A DNA stretch of 38,324 nucleotides from Verrucomicrobiia bacterium Tous-C4TDCM (GCA_002304315.1 NEUO01000018.1:1-38324), one strand, 5' to 3'; shown: positions 8,796 through 17,990, counted from the stretch's first letter. Program-made: numbers and translations. Notes: generated by a model from the letters alone, not told the origin.

Positions 8796-9683
8796 ATGCC
8801 GGAAAGCCCCGACAGAACCCTCAAGCTGGCCATTCCCAAGGGATCCTTGGAAGCGCCGACCCTCGACCTTCTCGCGAAGGCCGGCTACGAGGTTTATGTC
8901 TCGTCACGTGGTTTGCGGCCCTCGTCGAACGACCCGGAGCTGGATCTCTACCTGATCCGCGCCCAGGAAGTCGCCCGCTACATCGACCAGGGCTTTCTCG
9001 ACTGCGGCATCACCGGTCTCGACTGGGCCAGTGAATTCTCGGACAACCTCGTCGACCTCGTCGAGTTGCCGTTTTCACGCGCCTCCGCCATGCCGACCCG
9101 CTGGGTCCTGGTGGTCCCGGAAGACTCGCCGGTCCGCAAGCCGGAAGACCTTGAAGGCAAGCGGATCGCGACGGAGGGTGTGGCAATCACCGAGCGATAC
9201 CTGAAGGCAAAGGGGATCAATGCCGAAGTCGAGTTTTCCTGGGGTGCGACCGAAGTGAAGGTGCCGGACCTGGTCGACGCCATCGTCGATGTCACCGAAA
9301 CCGGTTCCTCGATCAAGGCCAACAAGCTGCGGATCGTTGACACCTTGTTGACCTCCTTTCCCCACTTCTACGCCAGCCAGGCTGCCTCGGCTGACCCGTG
9401 GAAGCGCCAGAAAATGGAGCGCCTGACCCTCCTTCTGAAGGCCGCGCTCGAAGCCCGCGACAAAGTGGGCTTGAAAATGAATCTTCCCGCGGACAAGTTG
9501 CCCGCCCTGCTCGAACTCCTGCCCGCGATGCGCCGGCCGACCGTGTCCCACCTCTCGGAAGAGGGCTGGGTGGCTGTCGAAACGGTCATCTGCGAAAAGA
9601 TCGTCCGAGACATCATCCCGACGCTCAAGGAACTCGGTGCCGAAGGCATCATCGAGTATCCGCTGAACAAGATCGTCCCCTGA
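8796..9683 (+). CDS. hisG: ATP phosphoribosyltransferase, long form
   Basis: 295 residues from ATG 8796 (MPESPDRTLKLAIPKGSLE); the listed ORF starts 97 codons too early. It catalyses the first step of histidine synthesis, joining ATP and PRPP. KLAIPKGSLE, SRGLRPSS and GFLDCGITGLDW are family landmarks, and VDVTETGSSIKANKLRIVDT is the PRPP-binding motif region. The ~75 C-terminal residues form the regulatory ACT-like domain of the long, hisZ-independent form. No other his gene is in the window. The 8500-8795 spacer holds the divergent promoter region with the reductase gene; I see no further gene there. Confidence 0.95.
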   Translation: MPESPDRTLKLAIPKGSLEAPTLDLLAKAGYEVYVSSRGLRPSSNDPELDLYLIRAQEVARYIDQGFLDCGITGLDWASEFSDNLVDLVELPFSRASAMPTRWVLVVPEDSPVRKPEDLEGKRIATEGVAITERYLKAKGINAEVEFSWGATEVKVPDLVDAIVDVTETGSSIKANKLRIVDTLLTSFPHFYASQAASADPWKRQKMERLTLLLKAALEARDKVGLKMNLPADKLPALLELLPAMRRPTVSHLSEEGWVAVETVICEKIVRDIIPTLKELGAEGIIEYPLNKIVP

Positions 9684-9719
9684 AATTTTCCCATCCACCC
9701 GTAACTACCAAGCACCACC

Positions 9720-9824
9720 ATGGGCTCGCTGAAGAAACGCCGTAAGACCAAGATCAACAAGCACAAGCGCAAGAAGCGCATGAAGCAGAACCGCCATAAA
9801 AAGCGCCTGCGTTACAAGTCCTAG
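9720..9824 (+). CDS. 34-residue basic ribosome-associated protein (AURKAIP1/COX24, bS22-like)
   Basis: This ORF is too short for the supplied track. It begins ATG GGC TCG CTG AAG AAA and ends at TAG 9822-9824. The product (MGSLKKRRKTKINKHKRKK, then MKQNRHKKRLRYKS) is more than half Lys/Arg and follows the pattern of the ~33-residue COX24/AURKAIP1-domain proteins, which include mycobacterial bS22 and mitochondrial mS38. These bind helix 44 of 16S rRNA near the decoding site. It lies 36 bp after hisG on the same strand and before a hairpin, so it may be co-transcribed. No Shine-Dalgarno is visible. Confidence 0.75.
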   Translation: MGSLKKRRKTKINKHKRKKRMKQNRHKKRLRYKS

Positions 9825-9836
9825 TGGCTTGCGTGC

Positions 9837-9903
9837 CACGGGCGTGACCCGTGCTTGAAGTGAAATGTTCTTCCCGACAGGGATCCGGTCATACCGGGTC
9901 CCT
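9837..9903 (+). terminator. Tandem hairpins after hisG and the small basic gene
   Basis: CACGGG/CCCGTG with a 5-nt loop (9837-9853) is followed by a stronger 11-bp stem, AGGGATCCGGT/ACCGGGTCCCT, with a 3-nt loop (9879-9903, one G-T-type mismatch), then GCTTT. The U-run is short, so termination efficiency is uncertain. Confidence 0.5.
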
Positions 9904-9950
9904 GCTTTCGCGTACTAGGTCCAGGGGGACTCCGCCCCAATCGAGGAATG

Positions 9951-10087
9951 AGAACCACGGAAGACTCGGAATACACGGAAGCTTGGAAAACTTCGAAGTT
10001 CCGCGGCTTGCAGCAGTCTTCAAGGTATCGGTCCACTGCATCCATCGGGTTCCGCGTGTTCCTGTATTCCGTGGTTTTCCTTCTTCC
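9951..10087. repeat. Inverted pair of AACCACGGAATACACGGAA-type repeats
   Basis: The left copy (9951-9982) reads AGAACCACGGAAGACTCGGA and continues ATACACGGAAG. The right copy (10049-10087) is its imperfect reverse complement (TTCCGCGTGTTCCTGTATTC, then CGTGGTTTTCC). Such units recur between genes in Verrucomicrobia. The element fills the space between the hisG unit and the convergent tspO gene. No gene is seen in 9904-10093. Confidence 0.65.
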
Positions 10088-10093
10088 AAAGAT

Positions 10094-10567
10094 TCAGCGG
10101 TTCAGGAACACGATACCGCCATTCAGCCAGGTCGCGTAGGTAACCCAGGCCCAGTAGGGCAGCAGCAGCCGGGCGGCGGTCATGGAGACCGGCTTGGCAG
10201 CGCGGACGGTGAGGCCAATCAAAATTCCCATCGCCACGATGATCGCCAGCGCGGCGGCCGGCTGTTGCAGCGCGAAGAAGACTGGAGACCACGCAAGATT
10301 AAGCCCGAACTGGACCGCGAACAGCCGGACCGCGCACCAGGCCTTCTTGACGATCAGCAGGCCGCCCGCCCAGCCCATCAGGAGGTAGAGCCCCGACCAC
10401 ACTGGCCCGAAAACCCAGGAGGGCGGGGTGCCGGGCGTTTTGACGAGGTCGCGGTACCAATCACTGCTGCCGCCACCGGCCGAGGACGCGCCGGAAAGCC
10501 CGCCTGCCACGAGGCAGATGAGCGCCATGCCAAGCGGCCATGCCCAAGAGCGGATCGCGGTGCTCAT
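10094..10567 (-). CDS. tspO: TspO/MBR family tryptophan-rich membrane protein
   Basis: 157 residues from ATG 10567. The family signature WYRDLVKTPGTPPSWVFGPVW leads into five predicted membrane helices, and the loop LLPYWAWVTYATWLNGGI matches the conserved C-terminal helix. TspO proteins bind porphyrins and sterols and modulate tetrapyrrole and stress responses. The start codon overlaps the stop of the upstream ADP-ribosylglycohydrolase gene by one base (TGATG), so translation is probably coupled. It is the last gene of a three-gene minus-strand operon. Confidence 0.92.
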   Translation of the reverse strand: MSTAIRSWAWPLGMALICLVAGGLSGASSAGGGSSDWYRDLVKTPGTPPSWVFGPVWSGLYLLMGWAGGLLIVKKAWCAVRLFAVQFGLNLAWSPVFFALQQPAAALAIIVAMGILIGLTVRAAKPVSMTAARLLLPYWAWVTYATWLNGGIVFLNR

Positions 10568-11463
10568 CAGGATTCGAGGCGCTCCAGCGCGTGGTTGATG
10601 GTTCCGATCGCCTTTAACTGGTCCGTCCATCCGGCGGAAAAGGCGTCCGCCCCGTGCCGCGCGCCCATCAGCAAGCCGAGCATCAAGCCCCGCGCCGCCG
10701 AGTCACCGCCGAGCATCGCATTGGCGGATAGTGCTTCCACCGGTTCGTCCTCATGGCAAAGCGCCAGCGCCAAGGTGATCGGAAAGGCCCCGGCGATGTC
10801 GCAGCCGAGTCCGAGCGCGGTTGCGTGCTCGACGAGGTCACTCGAAGCATGGCGCGCCACCATCAACCAGTCGCTCGCGGGCAGCGCCGAATACGGGAAG
10901 AACGCAGATTCCTCAAAGGCTTCAGCAAACTCCGCTCCTTCCCCGACCGCAAAGGCCGCGCGGGCGAAGAACTCGGCGGCGTCGATCACCCGTGCATCGC
11001 CATGGGTCAGCGCGGTTTGCATGCGGGCGGCAGCGACCAGCGGCGTGACGTCGCCGTGGACCGCGAACAAGGGCGCGATTCGTGCCGCACCCGCGAGGTC
11101 GCTCGAATCCGACGGCTGCTTTCGACCTTCGGCGAGATTCCCGAGGGTCCCGCGCGTTGCCCCGTCGAAATAGCTGCTCTTGTCGTCCCGGATCCGCTCC
11201 GCCCACGCCCGCCAGTCGGTTGACCACGCGGCAAATGAACCGCCGTGATCGGCCAGCGAGCCAAGGAGCGCCAGCGTCTGGTCGCCGAGGTGGGTGAAGT
11301 CCCCCGCCGACTTGCCCGGGTGGTATGAACTACGAGGATCGTCGTACTCGCGGATCCCGCCGGGGTAGAGGGCGGCGATTTTCGAAGGGTCGTAAATCCA
11401 ATGCGGCCCGAGGGCCAGGGCATCGCCGAAGAACGAGGGGAGGATGAAGTCGCGGGCGGTCAT
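10567..11463 (-). CDS. ADP-ribosylglycohydrolase family protein
   Basis: 298 residues from ATG 11463. A TTG 15 bp earlier would overlap the upstream gene. The N-terminus (FFGDALALGPHW) and the C-terminal LGGDSAARGLMLGLLMGAR match the DraG/ARH fold, where aspartates of these segments normally hold two magnesium ions. The usual first-motif GDAxG/D pattern appears as GDALALG, so the substrate may differ from arginine-ADP-ribose. The family removes ADP-ribose from proteins or nucleic acids. The gene begins 4 nt after the alcohol dehydrogenase stop and overlaps the tspO start. Confidence 0.85.
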   Translation of the reverse strand: MTARDFILPSFFGDALALGPHWIYDPSKIAALYPGGIREYDDPRSSYHPGKSAGDFTHLGDQTLALLGSLADHGGSFAAWSTDWRAWAERIRDDKSSYFDGATRGTLGNLAEGRKQPSDSSDLAGAARIAPLFAVHGDVTPLVAAARMQTALTHGDARVIDAAEFFARAAFAVGEGAEFAEAFEESAFFPYSALPASDWLMVARHASSDLVEHATALGLGCDIAGAFPITLALALCHEDEPVEALSANAMLGGDSAARGLMLGLLMGARHGADAFSAGWTDQLKAIGTINHALERLES

Positions 11464-11467
11464 GGAT

Positions 11468-12478
11468 TCAGTTTTCAAGGACGATGCGGTAGCGGGCCTT
11501 GCCGGCGCGCAGGTGGTCGAGCGCGGCGTTCACCTCGCTCATCGGGAAGCTTTCGGTCTGCGCGGCGATGCCGTGACGTGCGCAGAAATCGAGCATGTCC
11601 GTCACGGTCGCGATCGACCCGAACGGCGATCCGCTGATCCGCTTGCGACCGCCGATCAGCGCGAAGGCGGGCACCGCCACCGGCTCCAGCACCGCACCGA
11701 CGAAGTGCAGCCGCCCGTCCGGAGCCAGCATGTCAAGGTAGGCGTTCCAGTCGAGCGGGACATTCACGGTGGACAAGATGAAGTCGAAGCTGCCGGCGGC
11801 GGACTTCATCGCGGCGCTGTCGCGGGAGTTCAGCACCGCGTGGGCACCGAGGGCCTTCGCTTCGTCTGCTTTCGAATCGGTGGAGGTGAACGCCGTGACG
11901 TGGCACCCCCACTTGTTGAGAAACTGAAGCGCCAGGTGGCCGAGCCCGCCGATTCCGATCACACCCACCCGGTGGGTCGGCTTGACGCCGAAATCGGCGA
12001 TCGGCCCGAAAACCGTGATCCCTCCGCAGAACAGCGGCCCGGCTTTCCGCGGATCCACGCCTTCCGGCAGCCGGATCGCCCAGCTCCAGTGGCAGCGCAC
12101 CCGGTCGGCGAAGCCGCCGTGGCGGCCGACGATCGTCTGCTCGGAGTTCGCGCAGAGGTTCTGGCGTCCGGACAGGCAAGGGTGGCAGCTCATGCAAGAA
12201 CCGGCGAACCAGCCGAGCCCGACGCGGTCGCCGGCCTTCACGCCTTTCGCGAATTCGCCGACCTCCTCCACGATCCCGACCGCCTCGTGACCGGCGACCA
12301 GCGGGAAGACCGAGTTGCCCCATTCGTTGTCGATCATCGAAAGGTCCGAGTGGCAGATCCCGCAGGATTCGATGCGGATCTGCACCTGTTCCGGACCCAG
12401 CGGGCCGGGCTGATAGTCGAGCGGCTTGAGAACGGCACCGCGGTCGGCCGCGGCCCAGGCGTGGAAGGTTTCTGACAT
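11468..12478 (-). CDS. Zinc-dependent alcohol dehydrogenase (CAD/YahK-like)
   Basis: 336 residues. The catalytic zinc ligands are seen in SCGICHSD (Cys39) and AGHE (His63-Glu64 region). The structural zinc site is CMSCHPCLSGRQNLC (Cys95, 98, 101, 109). The nucleotide-binding motif is GVIGIGGLGHLALQF (about 173-187), and FTSTDSKADEAKALGAH follows as in NADP-dependent cinnamyl-alcohol/YahK-type enzymes. It oxidises alcohols or reduces aldehydes in the cytoplasm; the physiological substrate is unknown. It is the first gene of the operon with the ADP-ribosylglycohydrolase and tspO. Confidence 0.93.
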   Translation of the reverse strand: MSETFHAWAAADRGAVLKPLDYQPGPLGPEQVQIRIESCGICHSDLSMIDNEWGNSVFPLVAGHEAVGIVEEVGEFAKGVKAGDRVGLGWFAGSCMSCHPCLSGRQNLCANSEQTIVGRHGGFADRVRCHWSWAIRLPEGVDPRKAGPLFCGGITVFGPIADFGVKPTHRVGVIGIGGLGHLALQFLNKWGCHVTAFTSTDSKADEAKALGAHAVLNSRDSAAMKSAAGSFDFILSTVNVPLDWNAYLDMLAPDGRLHFVGAVLEPVAVPAFALIGGRKRISGSPFGSIATVTDMLDFCARHGIAAQTESFPMSEVNAALDHLRAGKARYRIVLEN

Positions 12479-12550
12479 GCTCTCCCATCCGCCCGTTCTG
12501 CGCGGTTGGCAAGTCCCCGCTCAGCAGCGGCTGCAAATCGGCACCACAAA

Positions 12551-12586
12551 ACGAAAAAAGCCATCCGGGATCACCCGGATGGCTTT
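12551..12586 (-). terminator. Strong intrinsic terminator after the desaturase gene
   Basis: A perfect 13-bp stem (AAAGCCATCCGGG and its complement, 4-nt loop) is followed on the minus strand by a run of T (AAAAAA at 12554-12559 on the plus strand). It lies 15 bp past the desaturase stop and upstream of the alcohol dehydrogenase gene. Confidence 0.92.
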
Positions 12587-12601
12587 GAAAACGTGCGCCG
12601 G

Positions 12602-13723
12602 TCAGGCCGGGATGAGGCGGCCGCTACTCAACTGGGAGAGATGATTCAGCATTTCGCGGGTTTCCTTGCTCCAGTTGCGGATCGCCTTGCGCGAAAGTTC
12701 GACGCGGTCGGCCATCGCCTTCTCCAGTTCCTGGTAATTGGCGCTCAGACGTTCGCTCAGGGCATTCATGGCTTCGAGGGCCTTGTCGCGGAGCGGGTGG
12801 TCGCCGGATTCTTTCAAGCGGGCGAGCTCCAGATCGGCGCGGCGGCGGGCTTCCGCCATCTCGGCGAGCAGCACCTTTGTGTCCGGCACACGGCGCAGTT
12901 CGCTCGCCAGACCGAGTTTTGAAAGCAGCCAGATCGACCATTTGGTGGGGTCGAAGTTCCACGGCTTCACGCCGTTGCGGTAGTCGTGCTGGAACTCGTG
13001 ATGGTAGTTGTGGTAGCCCTCGCCGAAGGTCACCAACGACATGACGAAACTGTCGCGGGCGCTGCAGCGGGTCGAGTAAGGCTGGTTGCCGATGGTGTGG
13101 CAGAGCGAGTTGATGAAGAAGGTGCACTGCTGGACCACGAAAACCCGCATCACGCCGGCGATCATGAAACCCCCAAGGGCACCGGTGGCACCGCCGGCGA
13201 AATAGTAACCGAGCACGGCGGGTAGGATCAGACCGACCGAGAGGGCGATCAGCTTGTCCCAGCGGTGTTGCCACATGACCAGCTGGTCCTTGCGGAGATC
13301 ATTCACGTTGTCGAGCGGTGGCTCGGGCAATCGCTTGAAAAGGATCCAGCCAATGTGCGCCCAGAGGAAGCCTTGGGAAATGTCATAGGGATCGTCGTCG
13401 TGATCCGTATGCTTGTGATGGCGGCGATGGTCGGAGACCCAGTTCAGCGCGGAGTTTTCGAAGGCGCAGGCTCCGAAAACCAAGGTGAACAAACGAACCG
13501 GCCATTTGGCCTTGAACGAGAGGTGGGAGAACAGGCGATGGTAGCCGAGCGTGATGCTCATGCCGGTCGCGATGCAGTAGAAGGCGAACATGCCGCCGAT
13601 GAAGCCGTTCATGCCGTGTTGCCACAGGTAGATCGGTGCCGCAATCACGGCGAGCAGCGAGATGATCAGGAGGAAGCCGGTGTTGATCCAGTCAACCCGC
13701 TCAAAGGAAAGACGCATTTTCAT
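12602..13723 (-). CDS. Acyl-CoA/acyl-lipid desaturase (delta-9 type) with C-terminal coiled-coil extension
   Basis: 373 residues from ATG 13723. The three histidine boxes of membrane di-iron desaturases are present: HRLFSH (62-67), HRRHHKH (99-105) and HNYHH (238-242), plus NSLCHTIG at 205. Four membrane helices flank them. The enzyme puts a double bond into acyl chains and adjusts membrane fluidity. Residues ~270-373 form a charged, heptad-like extension (EMAEARRRADLELARLKE and on) not part of the core fold. The listed ORF begins 39 codons upstream in unlikely sequence. Transcription ends at the 12551 terminator. Confidence 0.92.
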   Translation of the reverse strand: MKMRLSFERVDWINTGFLLIISLLAVIAAPIYLWQHGMNGFIGGMFAFYCIATGMSITLGYHRLFSHLSFKAKWPVRLFTLVFGACAFENSALNWVSDHRRHHKHTDHDDDPYDISQGFLWAHIGWILFKRLPEPPLDNVNDLRKDQLVMWQHRWDKLIALSVGLILPAVLGYYFAGGATGALGGFMIAGVMRVFVVQQCTFFINSLCHTIGNQPYSTRCSARDSFVMSLVTFGEGYHNYHHEFQHDYRNGVKPWNFDPTKWSIWLLSKLGLASELRRVPDTKVLLAEMAEARRRADLELARLKESGDHPLRDKALEAMNALSERLSANYQELEKAMADRVELSRKAIRNWSKETREMLNHLSQLSSGRLIPA

Positions 13724-14042
13724 GAGGAATGACGCCCCGGAGGGCGCGGCTTCATAGCTGCATCCGGGGCACCGGTCAATGTCCCAACCACTTGATCCCC
13801 GATTCTTTTTCATCGAGGAGAGCAAAATGCGTGGAAACACTAAGTAAAGCTTGGGGAAAGTTTTTCAAATCGGTACTTGCCCCCCCCATCCGCTCCGGTC
13901 ATGGTTTCCTCGCGCTCGCCGCCCTGGCAGATTCAAGGCATGGAGGGTCATCAAGTGAATTGCATTCAGTGGTGATTTGAAACCCGGTTCGCGGGAACAG
14001 TCGAAGAAGAGACAGTAGGAAAGTTCGGGCCACCTGATTGCA

Positions 14043-14480
<438 letters not shown>

Positions 14481-14512
14481 TCCCGGCTCTGCCCTTCCAA
14501 AGGCAATTTCTC

Positions 14513-14545
14513 AAGGCGGATCTCCTCACGGAGGTCCGCCTTTTT
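14513..14545 (+). terminator. Terminator of the RRM gene
   Basis: AAGGCGGATCTCC pairs with GGAGGTCCGCCTT (one mismatch) across a 4-nt loop and is followed by TTT. It lies 33 bp after the stop codon. Confidence 0.88.
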
Positions 14546-14579
14546 CGTGCGCGGACAACGCACTGACGGTTGCCGGAAA

Positions 14580-14608
14580 CAAAAAAACCACTCCCCGAGG
14601 GAAGTGGT
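14580..14608 (-). terminator. Terminator of the tRNA-Glu transcript
   Basis: Read on the minus strand, an ACCACT/AGTGGT stem with a G/C-rich inner part is followed by seven or more T. It begins 11 bp beyond the tRNA 3' end. Confidence 0.75.
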
Positions 14609-14619
14609 GAAAAGGATCG

Positions 14620-14691
14620 CAACCCGTAGGGGAATCGAACCCCTATTGCCAGAATGAAAATCTGGAGTCCTAACCGTTAGACGAACGGGTC
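14620..14691 (-). tRNA. tRNA-Glu (anticodon UUC)
   Basis: The cloverleaf reads on the minus strand: acceptor GACCCGT pairing with ACGGGTT (G-U at 1-72), D-arm with GGTTAGGA, anticodon stem CCAGA/TCTGG around loop TTTTCAT (anticodon TTC), and T-arm AGGGGTTCGATTCCCCT. The discriminator is G and CCA is not encoded. The length without CCA is 72 nt. Confidence 0.95.
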
Positions 14692-14720
14692 TTGCTATCG
14701 TGCCGTGTGAGGCGGGCGGA

Positions 14721-14748
14721 AAACTAGTCGTCCGGCCCACGGTGACAA
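14721..14748 (-). promoter_or_regulatory. Possible promoter of tRNA-Glu
   Basis: On the minus strand TTGTCA (14743-14748) is 16 bp from TAGTTT (14721-14726), about 30 bp before the tRNA 5' end. It is a reasonable but weak sigma-70-type match. Confidence 0.35.
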
Positions 14749-14884
14749 GCCAAAATTCACATGAAAGTGCTCGTGTCGCATTTCTCCCATGAATTCGTCA
14801 CCGGATACTGCCCCGCTTGCGGCTTGCCAGCAGGGTTCCGCCCCCTAACCTCCGCGCCCTGTCCGACAACTTCGAACCGCTCTC

Positions 14885-16867
14885 ATGAATACCGCCCTTC
14901 TCTCCCAAGCTGCCAGCCAGGCCCGCGGCCTCGCCATGGACGCCGTCCACGCCTGCAACTCCGGCCACCTCGGACTGCCGCTCGGCTGCGCGGAAATCGG
15001 TGCCGTCCTTTACAGCGGTGGCCTCCGCCAGAATCCCGACGCCCCGAAGTGGCTCAATCGCGATCGCTTCATCCTCTCCGCCGGCCACGGCTCGATGTTC
15101 CTCTACTCCTGGTTGCACCTCAGCGGCTACGATCTCCCGCTTTCCGAACTGAAGAACTTCCGCCAGCTCGGCTCGCACACCCCCGGCCACCCGGAGTCCT
15201 TTGAAACCGTCGGCGTCGAAGCCACCACCGGCCCGCTCGGCCAAGGCATCGGAAACGCCGTCGGCTTCGCCCTCTCCGGCAAGCGCGCCGCGGCGAAGTT
15301 CAACACCGCCGACCACGTGATCTTCGACCAGCACGTCTTCGCCCTCCACGGCGACGGCTGCCTTCAGGAAGGCGTCGCCAAGGAAGCGATCGCCTTCGCC
15401 GGCCACAACGGCCTGGATAACCTGATTCTGATCTACGACTCCAACGACGTCACCCTCGACGCGATGGCGGTGCAGACCCAGGGCGAGGACGCGGAAGCCT
15501 ACTTCACCTCCCAGCAGTGGGACGCCGTAACCATCGACGGCCACGACTTCAACGCCATCGCCGCGGCGAGCGCCAAGGCAAAGGCTGACAAGAACGGCCG
15601 CCCGAAGGTGATCATCGCCAAGACCCTCATCGGCAAAGGCATCCCGCAGGTCGCCGGCACCGCCGCGGCCCACGGGGAAGGCGGCGCGAAGTTCATCGAC
15701 GAAGCCCGAGCCGGCCTCGGCCTGCCCGCCGACCAGCACTTCTACGTCTCCGACGAGGTCCGTGCCCACTTCGCCGCGGTGAAAGCCGAGTCGGTCAAGG
15801 CCTTCGAAGCCTGGCAGGCGACCTACGAAGCCTGGTCCGCCGCCAATCCGGAACTCGCCGCCGAACTCACCGCTTGCGTCGCCGGTGCCGTGCCGAGCGA
15901 CCTTTCCGCCAAGATCCCAGCCTTCGCCGCCGATTACAAGGACGCTACCCGCGGTGCCGGCGGCGTCGTCATCCAGGCGGTCGCCAAGGCCGTCCCGCAG
16001 CTCATCACCGGCTCGGCCGACCTCTACGGCTCGACCAAGAACTACATCAAGGACGGCGGCGACTACTCCGCCGCCAACCCGCTCGGTCGCAACATCTGGT
16101 TCGGCATCCGCGAACACGCGATGGGCGCGATCTGCAACGGGATCGCCTACGACGGCTTGTTCCGCGCCTCCGGCGCGACCTTTCTGGTCTTCGCCGACTA
16201 CGTCCGCCCGGCGATCCGCCTCGCCGCGCTGTCCAAACTCCCGGTCACCTACATCTTCACCCACGACTCAGTCGGCGTCGGTGAGGACGGCCCGACCCAC
16301 CAGCCGGTCGAAACCGTCAGCGGTCTGCGGGTGATCCCGAACCTCGATGTCATTCGCCCGGCCGATGCCGAGGAAACCGCCGGCGCCTACGTCGCCGCGA
16401 TGCTCCGCACCGACGGCCCGACCCTGCTCAGCCTTACCCGCCAGGCCGTCCCGCTGATGAACGAGCTGTCCGTCGAAGCCCGCCGCGACGGCGTGCTGCG
16501 CGGCGCCTACATCGCGAAAAAGGAAAGCGGTACGCTGACCCACATCCTGATGTCCTGCGGCTCCGAGCTGCAGCATTGCATCGCCGCCGCCGCGGAACTC
16601 GGCGATGGCGTCCGCGTGGTATCCGTCCCCTGCTGCGAGCGCTTCGACCGCCAGGACCCCGCCTACCAGGAAAGCGTATTGCCGAAGAGCTGCACCAAGC
16701 GCCTCGCCATCGAAGCCGGCGTCTCCGGCCTCTGGTGGAAATACGTCGGCCTCGGCGGCAAGGTCCTCGGCATCGACCGCTTCGGCATCAGCGCCCCGGG
16801 CAATACCGTGATGAAGGAACTCGGCATGACCAAGGACCACGTCCTCGCCGCCGCCAAGGCGCTCTAA
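14885..16867 (+). CDS. tkt: Transketolase
   Basis: 660 residues, the usual size. The N-terminal thiamine-diphosphate half has [37 protein letters not shown] and the TPP motif GDGCLQEGV through DSNDVTLD. The pyrimidine half has [16 protein letters not shown] and [19 protein letters not shown], the latter carrying catalytic histidines. It moves two-carbon units between sugar phosphates in the pentose phosphate pathway. It stands alone, with its own terminator at 16885. Confidence 0.97.
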   Translation: MNTALLSQAASQARGLAMDAVHACNSGHLGLPLGCAEIGAVLYSGGLRQNPDAPKWLNRDRFILSAGHGSMFLYSWLHLSGYDLPLSELKNFRQLGSHTPGHPESFETVGVEATTGPLGQGIGNAVGFALSGKRAAAKFNTADHVIFDQHVFALHGDGCLQEGVAKEAIAFAGHNGLDNLILIYDSNDVTLDAMAVQTQGEDAEAYFTSQQWDAVTIDGHDFNAIAAASAKAKADKNGRPKVIIAKTLIGKGIPQVAGTAAAHGEGGAKFIDEARAGLGLPADQHFYVSDEVRAHFAAVKAESVKAFEAWQATYEAWSAANPELAAELTACVAGAVPSDLSAKIPAFAADYKDATRGAGGVVIQAVAKAVPQLITGSADLYGSTKNYIKDGGDYSAANPLGRNIWFGIREHAMGAICNGIAYDGLFRASGATFLVFADYVRPAIRLAALSKLPVTYIFTHDSVGVGEDGPTHQPVETVSGLRVIPNLDVIRPADAEETAGAYVAAMLRTDGPTLLSLTRQAVPLMNELSVEARRDGVLRGAYIAKKESGTLTHILMSCGSELQHCIAAAAELGDGVRVVSVPCCERFDRQDPAYQESVLPKSCTKRLAIEAGVSGLWWKYVGLGGKVLGIDRFGISAPGNTVMKELGMTKDHVLAAAKAL

Positions 16868-16884
16868 CAAGCCTCCGCTTTTCC

Positions 16885-16921
16885 AAGGCGCGCTTCCCAA
16901 ACCGGGGAGCGCGCCTTTTTT
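16885..16921 (+). terminator. Terminator of tkt
   Basis: AAGGCGCGCTTCCC pairs with GGGGAGCGCGCCTT (one mismatch) and is followed by TTTTTT. It lies between tkt and the convergent SIMPL gene, and its stem could also help end that transcript. Confidence 0.9.
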
Positions 16922-16930
16922 CAGCTCTGG

Positions 16931-17734
16931 TCATTGGACCTTGTACTCGGCACGGACGATCGTGATGATGTCCTTTTCGTAAGCCGTGGTGTCATTGTTC
17001 CCTTCGCTCGATGTAGCGGTGGAATTGGCAGGGTTGATATTGATGATCCCCATCGACGAATACACCAGCGGCCCGAGCTCCGCATTGCCCGCGGACCTGA
17101 GGATGTTCTCCGCCCGGCTGCGGGCATCCTTGGCGGCCTCCGACAGCATCTCCAACTTCAGCTCGCCGAGACGGGTGTAATAGTATCGCGGCAGGTGGGA
17201 GGTCACGAAGACATCCTGCTCCAGCAGCGACGTGATCTCGCGGGAGGCCTTTTCGATCAGCGGCACATCGGGGGATCCCACGGACACCAGTTGAACGGCC
17301 CGGAATCCGGTGGATTTCTGGGTCTCCGTACGCAGCGGGATGTTGGTTCCCTCCAGCACCTTGTCTTCGCGCACGATCTCAAATTCCTCGGTGATCGTGG
17401 CGGACTGGATCTTGATATCGTCCGCCTTGAGGCCCTGCGCCTTCAGAAAGGCCACCACCTTTTCAGTGCCACTTTTGAGCGAAATGTAGGCCGCGGTGCG
17501 GTCGTTGCCGCTGCCCTCGATGGTGGCAGACCACTCGATATGATCCGAGACGATCCTCTTTTTCGCGGAGCCGGTGATCTGGATGTTGTTCTTCTCGGAA
17601 GGCTTCCGGACGTCCCGCCAGGTGCTTGCGGCAATGTAGGTGGAAGTCGCAAGCCCGATGGCGAGCGCGACGGCGGCAAGTGGCGGCAGGCTGATACTGC
17701 GGACGGGACGTTGTGAACCGGGATCGTTGCTCAT
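16931..17734 (-). CDS. SIMPL (DUF541) domain protein, membrane-anchored
   Basis: 267 residues. One N-terminal membrane segment (LAAVALAIGLATSTYIAAS, ~18-36) places the rest outside the cytoplasmic membrane. The SIMPL domain follows: NIQITGSAKKRIVSDHIEWSATI, DIKIQSATITEEFE and the AAKDARSRAENIL helix near residue 205. Relatives (YggE, BP26) are periplasmic and linked to oxidative stress, but the biochemical role is unknown. The gene is monocistronic. Confidence 0.88.
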   Translation of the reverse strand: MSNDPGSQRPVRSISLPPLAAVALAIGLATSTYIAASTWRDVRKPSEKNNIQITGSAKKRIVSDHIEWSATIEGSGNDRTAAYISLKSGTEKVVAFLKAQGLKADDIKIQSATITEEFEIVREDKVLEGTNIPLRTETQKSTGFRAVQLVSVGSPDVPLIEKASREITSLLEQDVFVTSHLPRYYYTRLGELKLEMLSEAAKDARSRAENILRSAGNAELGPLVYSSMGIININPANSTATSSEGNNDTTAYEKDIITIVRAEYKVQ

Positions 17735-17838
17735 GATGGATTTCGTAATTGAGGGTGCGGGTGGCGGATGTCACCCGGCCCGTTCCACACCCCAAGGTCA
17801 TGGATCGGGCCGGGCTTCATGAGCCATCCGCCAGCAGG

Positions 17839-17879
17839 TGCGGAATTTTTCCGCAGAACGGATCAGGAAAATTTGATCC
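17839..17879. promoter_or_regulatory. Two adjacent palindromes upstream of the SIMPL gene
   Basis: TGCGGAA-TTT-TTCCGCA (17839-17855, 7-bp arms) is followed 4 bp later by GGATCA-N8-TGATCC (17860-17879). They lie in the 256-bp spacer between the kinase 3' end and the SIMPL start, about 105-145 bp before the latter. They could be operator sites, or hairpins ending the kinase transcript, though no T-run follows. No gene is seen in 17735-17990. Confidence 0.4.
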
Positions 17880-17990
17880 CCGGGCTTATTTGTCCCGATT
17901 CCTGGCAGGCGCGATTCCGTTGCGGATCAGGTGAGGACATCGGATCGCCACGCTTGGCAGGCCACTACGGCACGGAAAACGAGCACCCTC

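Noticed and set aside
13990-14042. GGAAAGTTCGGGCCACC resembles the conserved GGAAAGTCCGGGC box of RNase P RNA
   Set aside because: The RRM coding region begins 9 bp later and no other RNase P helices are visible on either side; the match is short and probably chance.
14798-16264. 488-residue minus-strand ORF over tkt
   Set aside because: It is a GC-driven shadow of the transketolase frame, with no start context and no family resemblance.
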